DNA from: Coturnix japonica
Taxonomy: Eukaryota > Chordata > Aves > Galliformes > Phasianidae
NCBI RefSeq assembly: GCF_001577835.2
Contig: NC_029542.1
Location: forward strand, 4,036,773-4,100,772
Direction of reading: 5' to 3'
DNA length: 64,000 nucleotides
This document shows, piece after piece, positions 31,181 through 41,531 of this stretch; the first letter of the stretch is position 1; every line of letters begins with the position of its first letter. The translations under genes were made by a program, and so were the position numbers. Below the pieces are notes generated by a model. That model saw only the letters and a program-made list of their open reading frames with translations. It was not told the DNA's origin and ran no database searches.

Positions 31181-34100
31181 ATGCCGATCCCACCCCCACC
31201 GCCGCCGCCCCCCGGGCCCCCCCCACCCCCCACCTTCAGTCAGGTAAGGGCTTCCCTCGGCACGCTGCCATCTGTCCATGTTACTTGTACCGGTCTGTCT
31301 GTACTTGGTGCTTCTTGTCTGTGCCTCTGGATCCCCTCCAACCCGTGGCTGTGCCTCTGTGTCCCTTGTTTTGGACTCAGCTGTGGGTTGAGGGTGCAGG
31401 AGCTGGGGTGCTGTGGGGCTCAGTGGGGCAGGAATGGGAAGGGCCGGCTGAGCTGTGCCTGTTCTGCACTGGGGTGAGCTGCTGCTAAGAGGCTTCTCAT
31501 CTGCAGGCAAACACAGAGCCACCAAAATTGAGCCGAGAGGAGCAGCGTGGGCGCGGAGCCCTCCTGCAGGACATCTGTAAAGGGACCAAGCTAAAGAAAG
31601 TGACACAAATCAATGACCGCAGCGCCCCAATCCTAGAGAGTGAGTATCCCCCAGCATGTCCCCACACTGGGTGCTGCTCTGCACATCAGGGTGGACTCGG
31701 GGCCCTCAGCCGTGTACTCACCAGTGGCTCCTGGTTGGAGGAGCCGGTTACACCAAGTATAACCTCTGTGCCTTTGTCCTTCCAGAGCCCAAGGGCAGCG
31801 GTGGCAGCAGCTACGGCTCCAGCTCAGCTGGGATCCAGCCCAAAGGAGGCCTCTTCCAAGGGGGTGTGCCCAAGCTCAGACCCGTGGGAGCAAAGGACAG
31901 CTCAGGTAAAGGCCCTCAGACTGTGGTTAGTGAAGGGCTCCCTGGAGATCCCTGAGCAGGAAAAGGTTGAGGATCTGCTGTGTTTGCATGGGACATTCAG
32001 CTGGTTGTCAGCAGGGACTTCAAACTGCCCCCACATGCGGCTGCAGACGGGTGGTGTTCTCTGTGCCTCGGCATCCCCAGCACACTGCCCTCCTCGCAGT
32101 GCTGCGTGCGCTGCTGAACGCTCCTCGCTGCTATTTTCTGTGGCAGCCTGCCTTCCAGCCAGGCAGTGAGCGGTGAGAGAGGAGCTGCGTGTGGCTGTGA
32201 GTGGTGCCAGCTCCCTGCCGGTGCCAGACAGCACTCCCCGTGGTCTGGCCCTCGCCGCAGAGCGGGCAGGCTGCCCCGAGCCGTCCCTCGCTGTGCCTGG
32301 TGGCTCACTGCGCTTTCCCTCCCTGCAGACAGCTCTGGGAAGCAAACCCTGCAAGTTCCGGGCTGCAGAGCCGCTGCCCCCAGGCCCCCGGTGCCGGCCA
32401 GCAGCAGCCGACCTCAGGATGATTCTGACAGCAGCCGATCGTCTCCGCCGGAGCTGCCGCGCACGCAGCGGCCGTCCCTGCCGGACCTGTCCCGACCCGG
32501 CACCGCGGGTGGTACCGGCATGAAGCACAGCTCGTCCGCCCCGCCGCCCCCCCCTCCGGGCCGCAGAGCTGCCGCGCCGCCCGCCCCCCCGCCGGCACAC
32601 GGCCCCAAGGTCTCCTCGTACAACCGGGAGAAGCCCCTTCCGCCCACCCCGGGACAGCGAGCGCCCGCTGGCAGGGATGGACCCCCCGCCCCTCCACCCG
32701 TCAAGCCCCCGCCCTCCCCAGTCAGTATCCGAACGGGGTCCGGGGCTCAGAACCAGTCCCTCGCCCCCCCGCCGCCCCCTTACCGGCAACCCCCCGGCGT
32801 CCCCAACGGCCCCTCCAGCCCCATCAACGAGTCTGCCCCGGAGCTGCCGCAGCGGCACAACTCCCTGCACAGGAAGACAACGGGCCCCTTGCGGGGTCTC
32901 GCGCCGCCGCCACCTGCCTCGGCCTCCCCGTCCCTCCAGAGCAGCCGCCCCCCACCGCCAGCACGAGACCCCCCCAGCCGTGGTGCAGGTGAGAGCTCTG
33001 CTGCTGGGCCCCGTTGTGGTTGGGCTGTTTGTGGCTGCTGGGAGATGCCCAGGCATCTATTGGTGCTGGGAAGCAGTGAGGTGGTTCTGCTTGCACAGGG
33101 CAGTTCCCATTGAGATTGAGCCCAGGGGTGGCTGCTGGGTTGTCTCGTCCTGTTGACACCCCTGGTTGTGTCTGGCTCTTCTTGTCTGTTGCTGGCTGTG
33201 CAGCTCAGGCACACGTGGATGCCGTGTCCTCCTGGGGTGGGAGAGCAGCATGGCTGGAGCTGCACACTGAGGCTTTTCCCCTGAGCTTCCCAAATGTCAC
33301 AGGGGCGGTGACAAAGGGCTGCAGCACAGCCTCAGGAATGCTCCAGCTCCGTTCTGTGCTGGATTTGGCACTGGGAGGTTCAGACGCCCCGATGCAGTCA
33401 TGATGTCTCATGTGTGCACACAGTGGTGCTGTGCCCCCTCCCAAGAGGTGACTGTGAAGCCCCTTCCTCGTCCCTCTGCTGGGAGCAGGGATGACGTTGT
33501 CCCGGTGCCCCCCCCTGCTGCTGGGCTCCGTGTCCAGCCCACAGCTCCAGCCTGGGCCCCTGCCAAGCCGCCGTGCTTCAGGCCCTGCCAGAACCCTGTG
33601 CTGAGTTAGGGCTGGCTGTCCCTGCCTCAGTCTGTGTGTAATTAGCCTAATGAGGAGCACGACCTGCCACTGTGCTTTGGTGGGAGCGAGGGGAGGGTCA
33701 GCAGGGCCACTGCTTTGGTACCTGCCTGGGTCAGCTCGGCCCCTGGGCTGGGAGCTGGGGGCTTGTGCCCACCTGGCCCTGCTCTCCCCCACCCTTGGGG
33801 CTGGTGGGGAGGATGTCCCTGTCCCCGCTGCAGGGCTGGGGGATGTTGCTGTTGTTCCCATTGTGCCACTGCTCTGATGCTGACCCTGCTCTCCTTGCAG
33901 CCCCGCCGCCCCCACCACCCATGCTGCGGAATGGGGGGCGTGATGCCCCCCCGCCCCCACCCCCCTACAGACTGCATGGTTCCACTGAGCCCCCCAGCCG
34001 TGGGAAGCCGCCCCCACCGCCCACCCGGACGCCTGCAGGACCCCCCCCACCCCCACCACCAGTGAGGAACGGGCACCGGGACTCCATTGCCACTGTCAGA

Positions 34101-34885
34101 GCATTCCTGGGTGAGTGGGGCTGGGGGGGCTGGGGGGAGCCCTGGGGGTCCCAGGCAGAGCTGACACTTCAGCCTTGACTCCCATCTGCAGCCTGTTCCT
34201 GACCCGCCTGGTTTTTGTTTCTCTGCAGATGACTTTGAATCCAAATACTCATTTCACCCCGTCGAAGACTTTCCAGCCCCAGAAGAATATAAATACTTCC
34301 AGAGAATCTACCCCAGCAAAACAAACAGAGGTAGGAGGGGCACAGCGTCCCATGGTCCCCACCGTGCCCTGCAGTGCTCGGTCCTTGTCCTGCTCCCAGC
34401 CCAGCGCTGTGGCCTTTCCCCTGGGCTCCCCATGTGTGGATGCTGGCTGTGCTGGCAGCTTGCTGCCCCTGTGCTGGGGGCGTTTGGTGCTGGAGGGCTG
34501 TGCAGGGCCCTCCCTTTGAAGCGCTGCAATGGGGCAGGTGGGTTTAGGAGCCTCCCATTGCCCCAGCACTGCCTGCATCCCCATCGTTCCACGCTGGCTG
34601 CGGCACATCCTGCACGGAGCGTTGCCGTGCTGCAGTGCCAGCCCTGCGGATCCCGGGGGGGACTCTGGGGAGAGCGGCTGCCGGGTTATTTTTAGAGCCA
34701 TGAATGTTTAATGTGGATTTGAAAGGCCCCGAGCTCTGTGTGCTGCAGCGGCTGCTGCTCACATCACAGCGCTGGAGTGGCACGAAGGGGGGGTTTGATG
34801 CTGGTTGTGCAGCCCTGGTTTCTCACCTCGTTCTCTCCTTGCAGCCACGCGCGGGGCCCCCCCGCTGCCCCCCATCCCCAGGTGA
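31181..34885 (+). CDS. WIPF2: WAS/WASL-interacting protein family member 2 (WIRE/WICH)
   Basis: Cytoplasmic actin regulator of the WIP/verprolin family that binds actin, profilin and WASP/N-WASP. Coding exons: 31181-31243, 31507-31639, 31786-31905, 32329-32988, 33901-34110, 34229-34330, 34845-34885; phases agree and give 442 residues (human 440). It opens MPIPPPPPPPPGPPPPP, a profilin-type polyproline. Exon 3 holds the WH2 actin-binding motif (RGALLQDICKGTKLKKV). The large exon 4 carries Pro/Ser-rich repeats such as REKPLPPTPGQR and SAPELPQRHNSLHRK. Exons 6-8 encode the WASP-binding tail (FESKYSFHPVEDFPAPEEY, then QRIYPSKTNR) and end GAPPLPPIPR. The start has a good context (cccaccATGC) in an exon that also contains two upstream ATGs. 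Confidence 0.96.
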
Positions 34886-35409
34886 GGCCGAGCCGGTGCC
34901 GCTCGGTGCTGAGCGCAGCCCGGAGCTGCTCCCGCCTCCAGCCGGACCCACCCCATGAACCTGCATGAGAATCCCGGCACCTTCAGCGCCCCCGGGACAC
35001 GGGACGCACCGACCCCCATCGGCTCCATCCCACGCGGCTCCCGGCCCCGCAGCCCCAGGTTGGAGCCCGGGATGGACACGGACACGGGCTGAGCCGGGGG
35101 GTCCCGTGGGGTGGGACCGTGGGGTGGGACCCACGGGGGGAGCTGTGACACCGGGACACGGGGGGTGTGTGGGCTGCGTGGGGGCTGCGGGCTCTGACCG
35201 TGCGGGGCTCGTTGGACGGTTCGGGTCCATTCGGGACGTTGTGAAGCTGCGGCGGGGACGGAACCGAACCGGAACCGGAACCGAACCGTGTGGGGCTGTT
35301 CGGTATCACGTGGGATCCCCCCGGGGTGGGGGGGCACTAAAGGGCGCCCTGAGCGCTGCGCTCAGACATGGGGGGATGGGACACGGAACCGGGATATTGG
35401 AACTGAGTT

Positions 35410-35415
35410 AATAAA
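35410..35415 (+). terminator. WIPF2: WIPF2 poly(A) signal AATAAA
   Basis: Canonical AATAAA about 525 bp after the stop, followed at once by four copies of GGAGATAAC. CDC6 promoter motifs start within 100 bp, so the two genes are nearly back to back. Confidence 0.82.
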
Positions 35416-35502
35416 GGAGATAACGGAGATAACGGAGATAACGGAGCGACATGGCCGGGATGGGGGGGAGATATGGGGGGGGCGGGGCTTCCCGCGCTCT
35501 GG

Positions 35503-35723
35503 ACTACATCTCCCGGTGTGCAGCGCGCCTTCGCCCGCGCCTCCCGGCGTGCCCCGCGCGCTGCCGCCCATTGGCCGCTCTATGCCCCGCCCCGCCGGAG
35601 GTTTGGCGCGAGATCTCGCGGTTGGCGCCGGCGCCGTGAGAAGCGGCCAATGGAGTGAAGGGGGCGGGGCCTGGCCGGGCTGGTGGCGGGAAGTGCGGAG
35701 CTGAGGGGTGAATTGGCGCGAGA
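35503..35723 (+). promoter_or_regulatory. CDC6: CDC6 promoter: ZNF143, CCAAT and E2F-type sites
   Basis: Motifs seen in order: ACTACATCTCCCGGTGTGC (35503-35521), close to the ZNF143/STAF consensus; an inverted CCAAT (ATTGG, 35570-35574); TTTGGCGCG (35602-35610), an E2F-type site running into the 14-bp perfect palindrome CGCGAGATCTCGCG (35607-35620); TTGGCGCC (35622-35629), part of a second palindrome GGCGCCGGCGCC (35624-35635); CCAAT (35647-35651); and AATTGGCGCG (35711-35720), another E2F-like site. CDC6 is a known E2F target; paired CCAAT/E2F architecture fits S-phase expression. The noncoding exon 1 probably ends at the donor near 35724-35726. Confidence 0.78.
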
Positions 35724-36062
35724 GGGTGAGTGGGGAGCGGGGGGAATGGGATGGGATGGGATCGGATCGGAATGGGATGGGGATGGGATGGGATGGGGCA
35801 CGGCTGTGGGGCTGCGGCAGGGCAGGGGGGCTCGTGTGGGATGGTGCTGTGAGGACATGGGGGTCTGACTTGTGGGGCGGGCTGTGGATAAGGGCAGCAG
35901 TTTCGGGTCTCGCTGTGGGGCTGCGCTCCGTGGAGCGGGGCTGGGGGCTGAGGGGGGCTGCGTGGGGCCGCTGTGGGTTGGGGGCTGCGTGGGGCTGGTT
36001 GTGGGGCGGGGGCAGCTCGGGTGGTTCCGCCGTGACCGCCCCGATCCCCGCAGGCCGCAGCC

Positions 36063-38858
36063 ATGTCCGCCGCCCGCCCGCAGCTCCAACCCACCATCGC
36101 GTTCCCCCGGCGGAGAAGCGCCCGCTGTGCCGCCAAGATCCCCCCGGCCGCCCCCGGCCCCACAGACCCCGCCGTTCTCCGCCTGTCGCCGCCGTCCCCG
36201 CGGGGCTCAGCGCTGCCCCTCAGCCCCCGCAAACGCCTGGGTAAGAAGCGCTGCCCCCCCGGGTGGGGGCGGCCCCGACACTGAGCGCCGTGACGTGACG
36301 TGGGGCTGCGTTGTCCCCGCTCACACGCGGCTCCTGCAGGCGATGACAACCTGTGCAACGTGCCCCACGTCACGCCGTGCTCCCCGGCCAAGCGCTGCAA
36401 GGAGAACCGCGGCTGCAGGGCGCTGTTCGGGGACCCCGCGGCCTCCCCAGCAAAGCAGAACAGCCCGGGACCGGCCAACCCACAGCACAGGCAGGAGACA
36501 CCGCAGGGCTCGAGACGCAGCTCAGGGCCGACCCGCAGCCTCTTCAGGCAGGAAGGTGCGTGTGGATGGTGGCACGGCCCGTCCATAGAACTGTGAGCAG
36601 CCCCGGCCCGTTGCCCACCCTCACCCCCTGGTTTCTCCCCCTTTGCCATAGGAACATGTTACCAACAGGCCAAGCGGGTGCTGCACGTGGCGGTGCCCGA
36701 GCGCCTGCATGGCCGTGAGCGGGAGGTGGGCACCATCCGGCAGTTCCTGCGGGACCACCTGGCTGCACGGCGCCCCGGCAGCCTGTACATCGCAGGAGCA
36801 CCCGGCACCGGGAAAACAGCCTGTGTGAGCTGCGTGCTGCGGGACGGAGGGGTGAGTGACAGACCCAGAACGTGGGGACGGCGTCTGGCACCTCCAGCCT
36901 CAGCCCCAGCCCTGGGATCCCATCTGCTCCTCACTGCGCTCATGGGCTTTGCAGTGCATGAAGCTCAGAGTGAGCACATGGGGTGCTTCTATGGGACTAT
37001 ATATGGTGGGCAGTGGGATGCAGACACCCCGATGTGACTCTGCCCCGTCCCTGCAGGACGAGCTGTCGGGCAGCCGCAGCGCGGTGCTGAACTGCATGGC
37101 ACTGAGCAGTGCACACGCCGTGTTCCCTGCGGTGGCGGAGCAGCTGGGGCTGCCCACGGCCGGGGCAGGCGGCAGGGAGCTGGTACGGCGACTGGAGCGG
37201 CAACTGACGGCCAAAGGACCCATGTTGTGAGTCACCCTATGGGGTGGGGTGGAAGGGGACAGAGGGGGCACGGCTGGGGCGGGTGTCCCTGTGTCCCCAG
37301 TGGGGCTGTGGGCTGACTGTGTGCTGACTGTGTGTCCCACAGGCTGCTGGTGCTGGATGAGATGGACCAGCTGGGCAGCAGGGCACAGGACGTGCTCTAC
37401 ACCATCTTCGAGTGGCCACGGCTGCCCGGCTCCCGCCTGGTCCTCATTGGTGAGCACACACTCCCACCCCCTGTACATCAGGGCCCCACGGCCCCCACAC
37501 TGGATCCCCCTGCCCTCCTCACCCCACTGTGCTCTGTAGGGTTGGCCAACGCACTGGACCTCACCGAGCGCCTGCTGGCCCGTCTGCACGCCCCCCCACT
37601 GCCCGCCCCACACCTGCTGCGCTTCGCCCCATACAGCCGAGAGCAGCTGGGTGCCATCCTGCACGGCCGCCTCCAGCAGCTGCAGGGTGGCCCCGTCCTC
37701 GAGCCCAGCGCCCTGCAGTTCTGTGCACGGAAGGTCTCTGCTGTGTCCGGTGATGCACGTAAAGCACTCGATGTCTGCAGGTGAGTTTCTGACCCGCAGT
37801 GTTTGGTGATGCAGGGCCAGGCCCAGCCGTGCTGCACAGCCCCATTGCTGCTCCCCAGCACTTCCTGCTATGGAGCTTCTCCCAGCTCTGAGCATGGGGG
37901 TGTGGGGGGCATGCAGCAGTGTGATGTGCTGGGACAGCATGGTGTTGTGTTGTGGCCTGGGGGGTCCGATCCCACCTTTGGGTGCTGACGGGGCTGTGTC
38001 CTCAGGCGCGCTGTGGAGCTGGTGGAGCTGGACGTGCGGAGCCAAACGCTGCTTCAACCACTGCCTGGGGGTGAGTGACCGACCCCTGAGGGGGCACCGA
38101 CCCCTTGGTCCCATCTGGGGTCTCTGTGCCTCTGCCCATCTCGCGGTGCCTGAAGCCCTTCCCCCCTCTGCAGGTGACCCCACAGCGGCGCCGTGCCCCG
38201 TCCCCAAGAGAGTGGGGCTCCCGCAGGTGTCCCGCGTCCTCTCGGAGGTGTTTGGGGACAGGATGGCACCGTGCAGCCCTGGGGCTGGCGACGCATTCCC
38301 ACTGCAGCAGAAGGTCCTGGTGTGTTCCCTGCTGCTGCTCACCCGGCACCTGCGCACACGCCAGGTCACCCTGGGCAAGGTGAGTGGTGGCCGTGGCCTC
38401 CCCAGTGTCCCTTGGGTTCCCCCACAGCCTCCATCATCCCTGAGCTCCCCAGCGTTTCAGGGTTCACTGTTGTCCCCTTGATGTCCCTGGGCTCCCCGCT
38501 GTCCCCATTCTCCCCTGGCTGCATTAACACTCGCTGCCCTCCCAGCTCCACGACGCTTACAGCCGCGTGTGCCGGCGGCAGCAGCTCCCTGCAGTGGACC
38601 AGGCTGAGTGTCTGTCCCTGGTCACCCTGCTGGAGTCCCGTGGGGTGCTGGAGCTGAAGCGCGCCAAGGACACTCGCCTCACCAAGGTATGGGGGCAGCC
38701 CTGGGGGCAGTTATGGGGCAGCCCCGGTGTGCCGACCCCATGGAGCTGAGCGCTGTGTCCCCCTCCAGGTGTCCCTGAAGGTGGAGGAGGAGGAGGCGCA
38801 GCACGCGCTGCAGGACGCCACGCTGGTGGGCAGCATCCTGGCTCGGGGGCTGCTCTAA
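36063..38858 (+). CDS. CDC6: CDC6 replication licensing ATPase
   Basis: Nuclear AAA+ ATPase that joins ORC and CDT1 to load the MCM2-7 helicase in G1. Exons: 36063-36240, 36340-36555, 36652-36851, 37057-37226, 37343-37449, 37540-37780, 38006-38070, 38174-38379, 38546-38686, 38769-38858; phases agree, giving 537 residues (human 560). The N-terminus has CDK and cyclin-docking elements (LPLSPRKRLGDD) and a KEN degron (RCKENRG). Walker A is GAPGTGKT (exon 4), Walker B LVLDEMDQL (exon 6), sensor-region sequence LIGLANALDLTER, and sensor 2 KVSAVSGDARKALDVCRRA. The C-terminal winged-helix part has FPLQQKVLVCSLLLL and VDQAECLSLVTLLESRG. The ATG has a good context (gcagccATGT) 9 bases into exon 2. The gene is compact: most introns are 100-220 bp. 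The N-terminal linker is shorter and more Ala/Arg-rich than in human. Confidence 0.97.
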
Positions 38859-39155
38859 GCCCCATCCAGCCCCATGGACACTCGGTGGCAGCGCTGTGGT
38901 TTGGTGGCCCCATGGCAGCACGGTGGCACTGCAGACGCTCGACTCAGTTCCCAGCCTGGAGCCAATATCGTATGCAGTTTTATCATTATTATTTTATTAA
39001 TTGTTGTTAATGGGAGGGTGGTGCCTGCTGCAGCCCCCTGTGCCCCCCCAGCTTTGGTGCATTCCCCCCGCTGCATGTGGGGATGGCTCTGTTGGAGCTG
39101 TGCAGGGACCCCAATGTGGGGGGGATACCTGGGGGTCCCCCAATCTCCTGGCCCT

Positions 39156-39161
39156 AATAAA
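39156..39161 (+). terminator. CDC6: CDC6 poly(A) signal AATAAA
   Basis: Canonical AATAAA about 300 bp after the CDC6 stop, followed by a T/G-rich stretch. Confidence 0.85.
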
Positions 39162-39179
39162 GTCCTCCTTCATTGTGCT

Positions 39180-41150
39180 GCTGCCGTGGGCTTCGTGTCC
39201 CCATCCCGTGGGCTCAGGGCTGGCTCCACTTGGCCTCTCAGCCCCCCCCTCCCCCCAGCTCCTCCACTCGTGTTAAATAACGGCGGCGCTGACCTAATTC
39301 TGCAGCTTCCCGGCTGCGGGGGGGGGGGTTGTGGGGCTGCAGTGATGGGGGGGGGGCTGCAATCTCTGGGTGCCCCAATCCCTTCCATTACCCTCCCCAT
39401 CCAAACATCGCCCCCCACCTCTGACACTCCCCAGCCCGGGGCTGTTGGGATGAGCCCATAAGGTGCTGCTCTCCTCCTGTAGGGCTGCTCTGTGCTCCTG
39501 CCATGTGCAGCCATAGAGGGAGGGGGGACAGATATTGTCGCCTCCTCTTTGCCCCCATTCCCAGCACTTTGTGTCCCCACACTGTGGGGCTGGTTGGGAC
39601 AAAACCCTTTTGGGGGTTGGGGGGGTGTCCCCGTGTGCCCCCCCACCGTGTGACGCAGCCCCGGTGGTGGAAGGAAGCGGTGGCCGCGTGTGTGACCGCA
39701 GTGACGCAGCTGTGATGCGGGTGGCACCGCGCTGCTGTGGGCCCCCCCATGGCACCGCATGGAGGTGATGGCACAGGGGATGTGAGCAAAGGCCGCAGCC
39801 AACCTGCCCTGAGTGGCACATCCTGGGGATCCCCACAGGGATGGGATGGCACAGGGAACCTGGCACCCACCGCCCTGTGCCCCCCGTCCCCGCTCAGTGC
39901 CCCATGTCTGTGCCCACGGCCACGGTGGGGGCCCCGTGTCCCCTCTCCGGTGTCCCCAGCTCCTCGCTGTCCTCCCTTGCACTCTCCTTACATAAGCAGC
40001 CACGTGGCCGGGCACGGTCCCCTCCCGCTGCGCTGTCACCGCCGGCACCCAGATTCCATCTGACAGCAGCTTCCGCTCCGCTGAGCCCCTGATGGGCACC
40101 GGGACGGGGGGCACAGCGCGACCCTGCGTGACCCCACATGGGGACACCGGCACACACCCCATGGACTCATCCCATAGGGGCATGTGGCCGGCCGTGGGCC
40201 CCCCGGTGCTGTGGGGGGTTGGGGGCGGCTGGGGGAGCCCGGCCGGGTGGGGGGATGCGGGGGGATGTGGGGGATGCGGGGGGATGATGTGTGCATCTGG
40301 CAGTGATTTGGTGCATTCCTCCAGGCTGAGCACATGGCGGCCGGGCCGGGCTGAGTGGGGAGGGGGCTGCAGAGGGACCAGAAAGGAACATAGCGCTGCT
40401 GTGTGCGGTGGGGAAACTGAGGCACTGTGGGGTGTGAGGGCAGTACTGTGTAGTGCTGTGCAGTGCAGTGCAGTGCTGTGCTGTGCTGCTGCTCCCCTGT
40501 CCCAGCATGGTGGGTGCTGTGTCCTGGTAATGGCAGCAGCACCGTGATGCACAACACAGCTCCGTGTGTGTCCATGTGTGTCTGTGTGTGTCCGTGTGTG
40601 TCAGCCCATGTACCTCCCCATCCACGTGTGTCCATGTATCTGCCTGTCCGTGTGTCTGTTTCTGCCCATGCCCCCCCCGAGCCCACATTCCCCACAGCTC
40701 CTGCAGACCCCATTGCTGCCCCCACTGTGTTCTCCCACTATCCCTGCAGCCCACGGAAGCAGTTTGGACCCCCCCCATCATGACCGTTCCATGTCTCCCC
40801 TGTATCCCCGTTCCCTCCCCGCAGTGCTGCCCTGCAGGGCCCTACACACGCTGCAGCCCCTTCCCCCAACCTCCCCCTCTCTCGGCCTGTCCCCCTGTGT
40901 GACCCCCCCAGGCCGTGCGGTCCCTCCTCTCTCGGGGGGGCTCTGTCCCCACCGGGCCCCGATTGAGCAGACAGGGATCAGCTCAGCCCCGTCCCAGGGG
41001 AGGCGCTGTGATATGGGAGCGCTGATGGCGGGGGTGGGATTGAAGCTGAGGACGCGGCCCCTTTAAGCCGCCCCCCCCCCCCGGGCGCGGCGCGCGCACC
41101 CACTTTCTCCCCTTCCGCCTTTCCCGCGGCTTCAAAGCGCCGTGCGCACA
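39180..41150. other. Spacer between CDC6 and RARA
   Basis: About 2 kb of GC-rich sequence with many C runs. The minus-strand open frames have no recognisable family and are low-complexity. A TGTGTGTCCATG-type repeat lies at about 40562-40660. No gene is supported. Confidence 0.6.
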
Positions 41151-41531
41151 ACGCCCCGCCCACGAGGCGCCCCATTGGCTGGAGGGGCGGGGCCGCAAAG
41201 TGCGGGCGAATGAGAGCGCGGCGGGGGCGGGACTAACGACGGGGCGGGGCTAAACGAGGGGGCGTGGCCACCGGGAGGCGGGGCGGCGCGCGCCCTCCCG
41301 CCCTCTCTCCGCCGCCGCCGCCGCCGCCGCTGCGCCCCGGGCTGAGCCCCGCCCGGCCCGGCCCAACCCCGGGTAAAGTTTCCCCCTCGAGCACATGACC
41401 GCCATGGCCGCCGCCTCCCCGCCCTGAGCTCGTTCCCTTCGGCCGTTCCGTCGTTGTCCGGCTCCGCTCCCCGCTCGCCGCCATGCAGCCGCCGTTACCC
41501 GGAGCGTCCCGGCCGTGAGCGCCGCGCGCAG
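41150..41531 (+). promoter_or_regulatory. RARA: RARA promoter with GC boxes and presumed noncoding exon 1
   Basis: Repeated GC boxes (GGGGCGGGGC and GGGGGCGGGAC variants) lie between 41185 and 41290, with no TATA box. They are followed by a G/C-rich leader ending at a donor (gcgcag/gtaccg, exon end 41531). This leader would splice to the exon starting at 46573, which contains the RARA ATG. The transcription start is probably near 41290-41350 but cannot be fixed here. Confidence 0.6.
41395..41518 (+). other. Two upstream ORFs in the RARA leader
   Basis: If the 41531 donor defines exon 1, the leader contains ATG ORFs of 10 codons plus stop (41395-41427) and 11 codons plus stop (41483-41518). 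The second ATG has a strong context (gccgccATGC). A related receptor mRNA, RAR-beta2, is known for upstream-ORF control. Confidence 0.45.

Noticed and set aside
39170-40552. 460-codon open frame on the minus strand after CDC6
   Set aside because: It overlaps the end of the CDC6 transcript, has His/Pro-rich low-complexity content, no splice structure and no family resemblance.
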